NCBI GenBank assembly: GCA_028877005.1
Contig: JAGWPI010000073.1
Span: 1-6,723, forward strand
Reading direction: 5' to 3'
DNA: 6,723 bases
Origin: Bacteroidota bacterium
Lineage (GTDB): Bacteria; Bacteroidota; Bacteroidia; Chitinophagales; Chitinophagaceae
Within the stretch, counting starts at the first letter, position 1. Every line of letters begins with the position of its first letter. A program made the position numbers and the translations under genes. Positions 1 through 6,538 of the stretch are shown here, piece after piece. A model generated the notes under the pieces. That model searched no databases and was not told the DNA's origin. It was given only the letters and a program-made list of their open reading frames with translations.

Positions 1-1369
1 CACAAATCATGGCACGGGTATATTGTAAACTAATTCTTTTTCCTATACCATAGCCACCACCTGTCCAGCCCGTATTTACCATCCAAACCTTAACATGGTG
101 TTTTTTAATTTTTTCACCCAATAAACTGGCATATTTGCCTGGATGCAATGGCATAAAAGGGGCACCAAAGCAAGCACTAAATGTGGCTTTTGGCTCAGTA
201 ACACCCGCCTCAGTTCCGGCTACTTTGGCTGTATACCCACTAATAAACTGATACATAGCTTGCTCTGTACTTAGTTTACTAATGGGTGGTAAAATTCCAT
301 ATGCATCGCAAGTTAAAAAGAAAATATTTTTAGGAATACCTGCCACAGACGGAATTAAAGCATTACTAATAAAATGAAGCGGGTAACTAACTCTGGTATT
401 TTCTGTAATAGATTTATCGGAAAAATTAATATGATTTGTGTTGGCATGAAATACAACATTTTCCACTAATGCACCGGGCCTTATGGCATGAAAAATTTCC
501 GGTTCTTTTGATGCTTCTAAATCTATGCATTTAGCATAACAACCGCCTTCAAAATTAAAAACACTGTTATTATCCCAACCATGTTCATCATCACCAATTA
601 ATTTTCTAGAAGCATCGGCACTAAGGGTTGTTTTCCCTGTGCCACTTAAACCAAAAAATAAAGCAACATCATTCTCCAATCCTACATTAGCACTGCAGTG
701 CATGCTAAGTACCTTACTTTGCAAAGGCAACAAAAAATTTAGCACAGTAAAAATTCCTTTTTTAATTTCTCCGGTGTAAGCAGTACCTCCTATTATTATC
801 ATCTTTTCTGTAAAAGATATTATTGCAAAATTACCTTGCCGGGTACCATCTGTTGCAGGATTTGCCTCAAAATTAGGCGCTTGTATAATATGCCACTCAG
901 GTTCAAATGATTGTAATTCAGTTTCAGTTGGCCGAATAAACATATTATAAGCAAATAAGTTACTCCATGGGTTTTCATTAATTATCCTTACCTTAATTTG
1001 ATAATCAGGGTGTGCACATGCCAAAGCATCCCTTACCCAAATACTATTTTTTTGGCTACAATAAGCAATTAATTTTTGTTTTAATGTCGCAAACTTGTTG
1101 GCATCAAATGGAATATTAAAATTATTCCAATCTATTTTGTGTTCTGTTATTTCATCTTTAACAATAAATTTATCTAATGGACTCCTTCCGGTAAATTTTC
1201 CTGTTTGAACACATAAAGCACCGGTATCATTTAAAATACCTTGTTCATTTAAAAGTGTTTGTTCAATTAAAGTATCCGGAGAAAGTTGGTAATGACATTC
1301 AAGATTGGCAGAAAAGCCCATTTTATTCAATTGTTCATTAAGAATTGATTGATTCAGTGTGGCAATCAT
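1..1369 (-). CDS. pckA: ATP-dependent phosphoenolpyruvate carboxykinase, C-terminus cut by window edge
   Basis: Cytosolic enzyme converting oxaloacetate and ATP to phosphoenolpyruvate, CO2 and ADP, the committed entry to gluconeogenesis from TCA-cycle acids. Reading the minus strand from 1369 gives 456 uninterrupted codons beginning MIATLNQSIL. Visible family hallmarks in order: substrate-binding FTGRSPLDK (about residues 59-67, with R62), GGTAYTGEIKKG with K204, SMHCSANVG with H224, the P-loop GLSGTGKTTLS with K246 and T247, IGDDEHGW with D260/D261, NTRVSYP, and GWTGGGYGIGKRI near the left edge. K204, H224 and D261 correspond to the metal ligands of the E. coli enzyme. The P-loop identifies the ATP-type rather than the GTP-type enzyme. 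Family length is about 535-540 residues, so about 85 are missing beyond position 1; the gene is not broken inside the window. An in-frame ATG four codons upstream (1381) is an alternative start. The ATG at 1369 is preferred because the likely transcription start lies very close to 1381. Confidence 0.97.
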   Translation of the reverse strand, partial: MIATLNQSILNEQLNKMGFSANLECHYQLSPDTLIEQTLLNEQGILNDTGALCVQTGKFTGRSPLDKFIVKDEITEHKIDWNNFNIPFDANKFATLKQKLIAYCSQKNSIWVRDALACAHPDYQIKVRIINENPWSNLFAYNMFIRPTETELQSFEPEWHIIQAPNFEANPATDGTRQGNFAIISFTEKMIIIGGTAYTGEIKKGIFTVLNFLLPLQSKVLSMHCSANVGLENDVALFFGLSGTGKTTLSADASRKLIGDDEHGWDNNSVFNFEGGCYAKCIDLEASKEPEIFHAIRPGALVENVVFHANTNHINFSDKSITENTRVSYPLHFISNALIPSVAGIPKNIFFLTCDAYGILPPISKLSTEQAMYQFISGYTAKVAGTEAGVTEPKATFSACFGAPFMPLHPGKYASLLGEKIKKHHVKVWMVNTGWTGGGYGIGKRISLQYTRAMIC

Positions 1370-1686
1370 ACAAACTATCATTTGTTAGTTTGCAAAGATA
1401 TTGTGAAGCAAATCAGATATACAAACATAGTGTAAGCAATACACTTTCATTCTTTTCAAATAAAATGCAAGAAGTTAAATAAATTATTCAAAAAAATAAA
1501 CATTTCTATCATAAATAAATAAGAAGAAATAAACATTTTTGTACCAAAGTAAAAAATAGAAGAACATAAACTTTTTATGCTTTTTGGCAATTTCATATTC
1601 AAATAAACAAAAATATGATTGTATTTTAAGCAAATTCTATGTTTTTTGAATTTATCTTTAACGTAACATTATAACCCAGATATAAT
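1370..1686. other. Divergent AT-rich intergenic region between pckA and the GlcD-type oxidase
   Basis: This 317-base gap contains no convincing open reading frame, tRNA or structured RNA. Besides the pckA promoter at its left end it holds a 12-base direct repeat (AAATAAACATTT at 1494-1505 and 1527-1538, period 33), a short inverted repeat (CATAAA/TTTATG, 1565-1579), and an imperfect inverted repeat reaching into the start codon of the downstream gene (1664-1692). For the plus-strand gene no perfect TAnnTTTG box is present. The nearest are TATGTTTT at 1638-1645, with a TTG 16 bases upstream at 1619-1621, and TATCTTTA at 1653-1660. Either could be a weak promoter, but neither is convincing. Confidence 0.6.
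1393..1425 (-). promoter_or_regulatory. Candidate Bacteroidota-type promoter for pckA
   Basis: Read on the minus strand, TATCTTTG (1400-1393) matches the Bacteroidota -7 consensus TAnnTTTG exactly. A TTTG (1425-1422) lies 21 bases upstream, as expected for the -33 element. Transcription would start near 1386-1388, giving a leader of about 17-20 bases to the ATG at 1369. The match and spacing are seen in the sequence; promoter activity is inferred from the known consensus of Bacteroides and Flavobacterium. Confidence 0.6.
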
Positions 1687-1692
1687 ATGTTA
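1664..1692 (+). promoter_or_regulatory. Imperfect inverted repeat enclosing the start codon of the GlcD-type gene
   Basis: TAACAT (1664-1669) can pair with ATGTTA (1687-1692), and TATA (1670-1673) with TATA (1681-1684), leaving a two-base bulge and a seven-base loop. In mRNA this would place the AUG in a stem. The stem is almost all A-U, so it would be weak, and in such AT-rich DNA it may be chance. No regulatory function is demonstrated. Confidence 0.25.
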
Positions 1693-3084
1693 GCAAAGGA
1701 ACTGATAGTAGCTTTTACAAATATTGTAGGCAAAGAAAATATATTGATACAAAAAGAAGATTTGATTGAATATGGCCACGACGAAACAGAAACCATTCAA
1801 CACACACCTGAAATTGTATTAAAACCCGGCAATACTAATCAAATTTCGAGTATTATGGCATTATGTAACCAACACCAAATAATTGTTACACCAAGAGGTG
1901 CCGGTACGGGTTTAAGTGGAGGGGCCATTCCACATTTAGGGGGTATTGTTTTAAGCTTAGAAAAATTGAATAAAATTATAAGAATTGACGAACAAAATTT
2001 GCAAGTAATAACAGAGCCCGGGGTAATTACTGAAGTTTTACAAAATGCCCTTAAAGCAAAAGGACTATTTTATCCACCAGACCCTAGCAGTAAAGGCAGC
2101 TGTTTTATTGGGGGCAATATTGCCGAAAATAGCGGCGGTCCAAAAGCAGTAAAATATGGAGTTGTAAAGGATTATGTATTGAATTTGGAAGTTGTTTTGC
2201 CAAATGGCACTATTGTTGAAACCGGTGCTAATGTATTAAAAAACGCAACCGGCTATAACCTTACACAATTAATGATTGGCAGTGAAGGTACTTTAGGTAT
2301 TGTTACTAAAATTACTTTAAAATTAATACCATTACCTAAATATGACGTACTAATGTTGGCCTCATTTAAACATTTACAAAAAGCAAGCGAAGCAGTAAGT
2401 GCTATATTCAGAGCTGGTTTTACACCCAGTGGTTTAGAGTTAGTTGAAATTGATGCACTAAAAATTGTAAGTAAAATGATGGATAGCCATGCCATTCCCG
2501 TGCATGATGATATAGCTGCACATTTACTAATTGAATTAGATGGCAACCACAAAGAAATACTCCTTCAAGAAATGGAGGCCATTGCACTACTTTTAGAAAA
2601 ATTTGAAATAGAAGATATATTTTTTGCTGAAGATGAAGCACAAAAAAATGAACTATGGAAGCTCAGGCGTCGTGTTGCTGAAGCAGTAAAGTTAGATGGA
2701 TATACCATAGAAGAAGATACAGTAGTTCCAAGGGCATTTTTACCGGATTTAATTGTAGGGGTAAAAAAATTAGCACAACAGTACGGATTTAAAGCAGTGT
2801 GTTATGGCCATGCTGGTGATGGTAATTTACATATTAGAATTAAAGACCCTAATACAACCACCAGCTATAATTCCCCTCACATGCAAACTGCATTATCCAA
2901 CTTGTTTTTACTGGTAAAGCAATTAGGTGGCACCATTAGTGGTGAGCATGGTATTGGGCTTGTTCAAAAAAAATATATGCCTTTAGTAATGCAGGAAGCG
3001 AATTTGCAAATTATGCGCTCTATTAAAAAAACATTCGATCCTAACAATATTTTAAATCCCGGAAAAATTTTTGATATGCATTAA
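1687..3084 (+). CDS. FAD-linked oxidase, glycolate oxidase GlcD / D-lactate dehydrogenase type
   Basis: A 465-residue flavoprotein of the VAO/PCMH superfamily (FAD_binding_4 followed by FAD-oxidase_C), expected to oxidise a D-2-hydroxy acid such as glycolate or D-lactate to the 2-oxo acid. The N-terminal FAD domain shows PRGAGTGLSGGAIP (residues 69-82), PDPSSKGSCFIGGNIAENSGG (about 131-151) and GSEGTLGIVTKITLKLIPLP (198-217). The C-terminal substrate domain shows EEDTVVPR (342-349), GHAGDGNLH (374-382) and GEHGIG (419-424); the histidines of the last two motifs are the conserved active-site or metal residues of this family. It ends with the usual DPNNILNPGKIF. Length matches stand-alone GlcD-like proteins (about 460-480). 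No glcE or glcF gene and no fused iron-sulfur domain is visible, so the electron acceptor is unknown. The ATG at 1687 gives a normal N-terminus; no Shine-Dalgarno sequence is visible. Substrate cannot be decided from sequence, so no gene symbol is given. Confidence 0.93.
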   Translation: MLAKELIVAFTNIVGKENILIQKEDLIEYGHDETETIQHTPEIVLKPGNTNQISSIMALCNQHQIIVTPRGAGTGLSGGAIPHLGGIVLSLEKLNKIIRIDEQNLQVITEPGVITEVLQNALKAKGLFYPPDPSSKGSCFIGGNIAENSGGPKAVKYGVVKDYVLNLEVVLPNGTIVETGANVLKNATGYNLTQLMIGSEGTLGIVTKITLKLIPLPKYDVLMLASFKHLQKASEAVSAIFRAGFTPSGLELVEIDALKIVSKMMDSHAIPVHDDIAAHLLIELDGNHKEILLQEMEAIALLLEKFEIEDIFFAEDEAQKNELWKLRRRVAEAVKLDGYTIEEDTVVPRAFLPDLIVGVKKLAQQYGFKAVCYGHAGDGNLHIRIKDPNTTTSYNSPHMQTALSNLFLLVKQLGGTISGEHGIGLVQKKYMPLVMQEANLQIMRSIKKTFDPNNILNPGKIFDMH

Positions 3085-3097
3085 GTACTTAGGTTTG
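3070..3097 (+). promoter_or_regulatory. Candidate promoter for the outer-membrane beta-barrel gene
   Basis: TAGGTTTG at 3090-3097 is an exact match to the Bacteroidota -7 box TAnnTTTG. A TTTG at 3070-3073, inside the end of the upstream coding region, is a possible -33 element, but its 16-base spacing is slightly short. Transcription would begin near 3102-3104, giving a leader of about 40 bases. No terminator-like hairpin with a T-run separates the two genes, so read-through from the oxidase gene is also possible. Confidence 0.45.
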
Positions 3098-3142
3098 TAG
3101 TGTAGAAATTTTTAGCTATTATATTCAATTTCAAAAAAAAAT

Positions 3143-3808
3143 ATGAAAAAAAAATTTATACCTTTTGCTTTATCCATAATGGCAATTAGTTTAAGTACAA
3201 TTTCACATGCCCAACAAAGACAAATTCCTCCTACTTATTCAAATTCACCCTATAGCAACAGCACTAATAGCCCTGAGGCTTCAGGATTCCAAAAACAAAA
3301 CATGTTTATTGGGGGTGGATTATCATTAGGCTTTGGTACATATAGTTTTAATATAGGCGGTACTCCAGAAATTGGATATTCTTTTAATGAGTGGTTAGAT
3401 GCTGGCGTTTCTATTAATCTAAATTACCAATCTGTTAAGGCAGATCCCTATTATAATAATGACATTAGACAGCGAAGTTTTAATTATGGAGGTGGTCCAT
3501 TTGTTCGTATTTTCCCAATTAAACAACTGTTTTTGCAGGGCCAATTTGAACAAAACTGGATTAAATATAATTACCTGAACATGACTAACAATCAAGCTAC
3601 CAGCTTTAATACCAATGCTTCTAGTTTTTTAGCAGGTGTAGGATATGCGCAACGAATTATTGGTCAAAACACTTTCTATACAGTTATAATGGTAGATGTA
3701 TTAAATAGCCCTTATTCTCCATACAGAAGTTACAATGGTGTTACTAGTACCGCATTGCCAATTATAAGAGCAGGGTTTAATTTTTATCTTCACCCAAAAA
3801 AGCAATAA
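3143..3808 (+). CDS. Secreted outer-membrane beta-barrel protein, function unknown
   Basis: A 221-residue protein with a clear Sec signal peptide: a basic MKKK start, a hydrophobic core (about residues 5-20) and likely cleavage after SHA at residue 23. It has no lipobox cysteine. The mature N-terminus (about 24-50) is a low-complexity, Pro/Ser/Asn/Tyr-rich linker. From about residue 54 the chain alternates Gly/aromatic-rich beta-strand-like segments (for example FIGGGLSLGFGTYSFNIGG, EIGYSFNEWLDAGVSINLNY, RSFNYGGGPFVRIFPIKQLF, FLAGVGYAQRI) and ends with IIRAGFNFYL plus a short polar tail. This resembles the small outer-membrane beta-barrel proteins common in Bacteroidota, probably with about eight to ten strands. 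The start codon sits between two nine-A runs. Its last 32 bases overlap the convergent LOG-family gene. Transport or adhesion roles cannot be assigned. Confidence 0.85.
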   Translation: MKKKFIPFALSIMAISLSTISHAQQRQIPPTYSNSPYSNSTNSPEASGFQKQNMFIGGGLSLGFGTYSFNIGGTPEIGYSFNEWLDAGVSINLNYQSVKADPYYNNDIRQRSFNYGGGPFVRIFPIKQLFLQGQFEQNWIKYNYLNMTNNQATSFNTNASSFLAGVGYAQRIIGQNTFYTVIMVDVLNSPYSPYRSYNGVTSTALPIIRAGFNFYLHPKKQ

Positions 3809-4328
3809 CTTCAGTTGGTGTTGCAAAGTAATGTAAAGTACTATCCCAATTTTCATATAAAAAGCCATGGTGTTGCATATTTTGTAAATGTGCAATCAAT
3901 GCATGATAATACCCTGCTGAATTTAGCAAGATGATTTTTTTATTATGAATACGCAAATTATTCCAAGTAAGCATTTCAAATAATTCATCCATTGTGCCAT
4001 TTCCGCCGGGTAAAACTATGGCAGCATCACATAATTCATACATCATTTTTTTACGGGTATGCATATCATCAACCACTTTTAGTTCAGTTAAACCTAAGTG
4101 CTGTCTTTCTTGTTCAACCAAAATTTTAGGAATAATACCCACTACCTTACCTCCATTATCTAATACCGCATTAGCTATGGTGCCCATTAAACCAACATTG
4201 CCACCACCATACACCAAATTCATACCTGCAGCTGCCATTAAAACGCCTAATTGTCTGGCATGCTCTACAAAAATGGAAGTATTACCATTTTTACTTCCGC
4301 AAAACACCGCTATATTTTTATATTGCAT
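3777..4328 (-). CDS. LOG-family (TIGR00730) phosphoribohydrolase-like Rossmann-fold protein
   Basis: A 183-residue cytosolic protein of the LOG (lysine-decarboxylase-like) family. Characterised members hydrolyse nucleoside 5'-monophosphates, such as cytokinin riboside monophosphate or AMP, to the free base and ribose 5-phosphate; they do not decarboxylate lysine. It shows the N-terminal IAVFCGSKNG (6-15), YGGGNVGLMG (40-49), the MHTRKKMMYELCDAAIVLPGG segment (89-109) with the conserved R92, and PGGNGTMDE (107-115) with the conserved E115. Both proposed catalytic residues are therefore present and it is probably active. Length is normal for the short type I LOG proteins (about 180-195). It is transcribed toward the beta-barrel gene, with a 32-base 3' overlap, and divergently from the sodium symporter. 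The ATG at 4328 is right at the start of the conserved domain. The physiological nucleotide substrate is not known. Confidence 0.93.
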   Translation of the reverse strand: MQYKNIAVFCGSKNGNTSIFVEHARQLGVLMAAAGMNLVYGGGNVGLMGTIANAVLDNGGKVVGIIPKILVEQERQHLGLTELKVVDDMHTRKKMMYELCDAAIVLPGGNGTMDELFEMLTWNNLRIHNKKIILLNSAGYYHALIAHLQNMQHHGFLYENWDSTLHYFATPTEVIAFLGEDKN

Positions 4329-4357
4329 CTTTAAAGATTTATCTGCAATATTAGTAG

Positions 4358-4383
4358 CCTTTCGTTAATTGTTACGAAAAAGG
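4358..4383. repeat. Imperfect inverted repeat in the divergent LOG/symporter spacer
   Basis: CCTTTCGT at 4358-4365 can pair with ACGAAAAAGG at 4374-4383, with two extra A's bulged on the right arm and an eight-base loop between. It lies in the 107-base spacer between two divergent genes, 29 bases from the LOG start and 52 bases from the symporter start. That position would suit an operator or a leader hairpin for the LOG transcript. No perfect TAnnTTTG box is visible for either gene; TAATATTG (4353-4346, minus strand) is the nearest for the LOG gene. Function is inferred from position only. Confidence 0.35.
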
Positions 4384-4435
4384 TTATTGATTAATGATGA
4401 TGATAGCCATTTATTAATAATAGAAAGCCTCGTAT

Positions 4436-5887
4436 ATGCCACCATTTATATTGCTAAGTTTTGTTATTGCTTATTTTGTTGTATTATTGGTAGTTGCTTG
4501 GTATACAGGTAAAAACAGTACCAATGATTCCTTTTTTATTGGGAATCGCAATAGTAATTGGATGCTGGTGGCATTTGGTATGATTGGTACTTCATTAAGT
4601 GGCGTAACATTTGTAAGTGTACCAGGAACAGTAAGCACCAATGGCTTTTATTACATGCAAGTGGTTTTGGGTTATTTACTAGGTTATATTGTTGTAGCTT
4701 TTGTATTAATGCCCCTATATTATAAACTTCAACTCACTTCTATATATAATTATTTGCAAAATAGATTTGGGTTTATTGCCTATAAAACCGGTGCATTGTT
4801 TTTTATTATTTCTAGAACAGTTGGCGCTACCGCAAGGTTATATTTGGTTATTAATGTATTGCAAATTTTTATTTTAGATGAAATGGGAATTCCTTTTTGG
4901 TTAACTAGTATCATTATTTTAATAATGATTTTGCTTTATACATTTGAAGGAGGCGTTAAAACCATTGTATTTACCGACACTTTGCAAACAAGTTTTATGT
5001 TAATTGGCTTAATTGTTTGTGTTATTTACATAATGCATCATTTACAACTTTCATTGTCAGGAACAATACAACAGCTACAAATAAAAGGATATACCCATTT
5101 TTTTAATACAGACATTAATAGCAAAGGGTTTTTTATAAAACAAATAATTGGCGGCGCTTTTATTACCATTGCCATGACTGGTTTAGACCAGGAAATGATG
5201 CAAAAAAACATAAGTGTAAAAACCTTAAAAGGTGCACAAACAAATATGTTAAGTTTTAGTGTTATTATTGTATTGGTAAATTTTTTATTTTTATTATTAG
5301 GTGGATTACTTTATTTATTTGCAGCGCAAAATGGCCTGAATTTTTCAGGCGATGATTTATTTCCATCTATTGCTTTACACTATTTACCCAAAGCAGTTAG
5401 TATGATTTTTATAATAGGTCTTATTTCTGCATTATTTCCAAGTGCGGATGGGGCTCTAACAGCACTTACTTCCTCATTTTGCATTGACATATTAGGCATT
5501 AGAAGAGGTAATTTAGAGGAGCAACAACAAAAAAAAATCAGACAAAAAGTGCATCTCTCATTTACAGTTATTTTCCTAATTTGTATAATTATTTTTAAAA
5601 TCATTAACAGTAAATCTATCATAAATATTATTTTAGATTTAGCCGGATACACATATGGACCTCTATTGGGTTTATTTGCCTTTGGTATTTTCAGCAAAAA
5701 AAAATTACACGAAACCTATGCCATTACTTTTGTATGTATAGCCGCCCCTATATTGAGTTATTTTATAGAAAAATGGATACCCAATTTAACAAGCGGTTTT
5801 AAAATTGGTATTGAATTATTACTGGTTAATGGCATTTTAACCTATTTTGGTTTGTGGCTTATTGCTAAGCCCTCTAAAAGAAATTAA
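4436..5887 (+). CDS. Sodium:solute symporter (SSS family), substrate unknown
   Basis: A 483-residue inner-membrane protein with about 13 hydrophobic segments, at roughly residues 4-23, 43-64, 73-95, 118-142, 154-170, 182-202, 235-250, 270-297, 318-336, 373-390, 400-419, 427-446 and 455-476. It belongs to the SSS family (PutP/vSGLT, LeuT fold), which drives solute uptake with the sodium gradient. Typical landmarks are SFFIGNRNSNW (32-42), FGMIGTSLSGVTFVSVPG (47-64), LYTFEGGVKTIVFTDTLQ (167-184), GLDQEMMQKNIS (249-260), and LISALFPSADGALTALTSSF (329-348), whose serine/threonine pair matches the sodium-site helix of the family. Residues 354-371 form a charged cytoplasmic-type loop. Length is normal. 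The N-terminus starts directly with the first helix, supporting the ATG at 4436. It heads a close-packed cluster: the methyltransferase begins 10 bases after its stop. Two A9 runs (5529-5537, 5696-5704) lie in its 3' part. Specificity cannot be inferred. Confidence 0.93.
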   Translation: MPPFILLSFVIAYFVVLLVVAWYTGKNSTNDSFFIGNRNSNWMLVAFGMIGTSLSGVTFVSVPGTVSTNGFYYMQVVLGYLLGYIVVAFVLMPLYYKLQLTSIYNYLQNRFGFIAYKTGALFFIISRTVGATARLYLVINVLQIFILDEMGIPFWLTSIIILIMILLYTFEGGVKTIVFTDTLQTSFMLIGLIVCVIYIMHHLQLSLSGTIQQLQIKGYTHFFNTDINSKGFFIKQIIGGAFITIAMTGLDQEMMQKNISVKTLKGAQTNMLSFSVIIVLVNFLFLLLGGLLYLFAAQNGLNFSGDDLFPSIALHYLPKAVSMIFIIGLISALFPSADGALTALTSSFCIDILGIRRGNLEEQQQKKIRQKVHLSFTVIFLICIIIFKIINSKSIINIILDLAGYTYGPLLGLFAFGIFSKKKLHETYAITFVCIAAPILSYFIEKWIPNLTSGFKIGIELLLVNGILTYFGLWLIAKPSKRN

Positions 5888-5897
5888 ACAATTAAGC

Positions 5898-6536
5898 ATG
5901 GAATTATTGAATGCAGCAGCAGAAAAATATGCTGAAAAATTTACAACTGATGATAATGAAATGTTGCAACAAATTTATTCACAAACACAGTTGCATCACC
6001 CACAAGCCCATATGATGAGCAGCAGTGTACAGGGGCAGTTACTAAAATTCTTAAGTACTATTTTACAACCTAAGTACGTTTTAGAAATAGGAACATTTAC
6101 CGGCTATAGCGCTTTGTGTTTGGCAGAAGGTTTGGCGAAAGAGGGCGAATTACATACCATTGAACTCAGAACAGCAGATGCAACAATTGCACAACAAAAT
6201 TTTAGTGCATCAAAATGGGCAAAACAAATACATTTGCACATTGGAAATGCTTTAAAAATAATCCCAACCCTTTCATTTGAGTGGGATTTAATTTTTATAG
6301 ATGCCGACAAAACAAGCTACATTCAATATTATGAAATGGTTTTACCCTATCTGAAAAAAAATGGTGTAATTATTGCAGACAATGTGCTGTTCCACGGTCA
6401 GGTACTTGAAACACCCATTAAAGGAAAAAATGCAAAAGCTATTCATAATTTTAATGAATGGGTATACAAAGATGATAGAACCCAACAAGTTTTATTAACA
6501 GTTAGAGATGGACTTTTACTGATTAAAAAACAATAG
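5898..6536 (+). CDS. SAM-dependent O-methyltransferase, caffeoyl-CoA OMT-like (Methyltransf_3)
   Basis: A 212-residue class I methyltransferase that should transfer a methyl group from S-adenosylmethionine to a hydroxyl, usually a catechol-type oxygen in characterised relatives, with a divalent metal. It shows SAM motif I VLEIGTFTGYS (61-71), the acidic end of strand 2 in HTIELR (E89), IDADK (134-138), and IIADNVLFHG (158-167). D135 with D161/N162 corresponds to the metal-binding set of this family, with the same 26-residue spacing as in the plant enzymes. The start at 5898 is chosen over an in-frame ATG at 5847. The upstream start would overlap the symporter gene by 41 bases and add 17 residues not typical of the family, whereas 5898 leaves a 10-base gap. 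The gene is followed after 2 bases by the glucosaminidase gene, so it is very probably co-transcribed and perhaps translationally coupled with it. The true substrate is unknown. Confidence 0.92.
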   Translation: MELLNAAAEKYAEKFTTDDNEMLQQIYSQTQLHHPQAHMMSSSVQGQLLKFLSTILQPKYVLEIGTFTGYSALCLAEGLAKEGELHTIELRTADATIAQQNFSASKWAKQIHLHIGNALKIIPTLSFEWDLIFIDADKTSYIQYYEMVLPYLKKNGVIIADNVLFHGQVLETPIKGKNAKAIHNFNEWVYKDDRTQQVLLTVRDGLLLIKKQ

Positions 6537-6538
6537 TA

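Noticed and set aside
1565..1579. Short inverted repeat CATAAA/TTTATG with a three-base centre
   Set aside because: Six-base A/T-rich arms are expected by chance in this composition, and no T-run or paired site supports a terminator or operator.
1608..1615. Second minus-strand TAnnTTTG match (TATTTTTG) upstream of pckA
   Set aside because: It is about 240 bases from the start codon, is made only of A/T plus one G in a very AT-rich stretch, and is less well placed than the box at 1400-1393.
2253..2641. Antisense open frames (99 and 73 codons) within the oxidase gene
   Set aside because: They lie opposite a strongly conserved flavoprotein coding sequence, show no recognisable domain, and have compositions expected from the complementary strand.
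3085..3142. Possible terminator between the oxidase and beta-barrel genes (GAAATT at 3105-3110 and AATTTC at 3127-3132)
   Set aside because: The arms are only six AT-rich bases with a 16-base loop and no T-run after the right arm, so it does not resemble an intrinsic terminator.
3994..4368. Plus-strand open frame of 124 codons across the LOG-family gene
   Set aside because: It is the shadow of the LOG gene. The minus-strand product has all family motifs, while this frame shows none.
5847..5897. Upstream in-frame ATG that would extend the O-methyltransferase by 17 residues into the symporter gene
   Set aside because: The extension is translated from symporter codons in another frame and has no family-like sequence. 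The ATG at 5898 begins the normal N-terminus 10 bases after the symporter stop.
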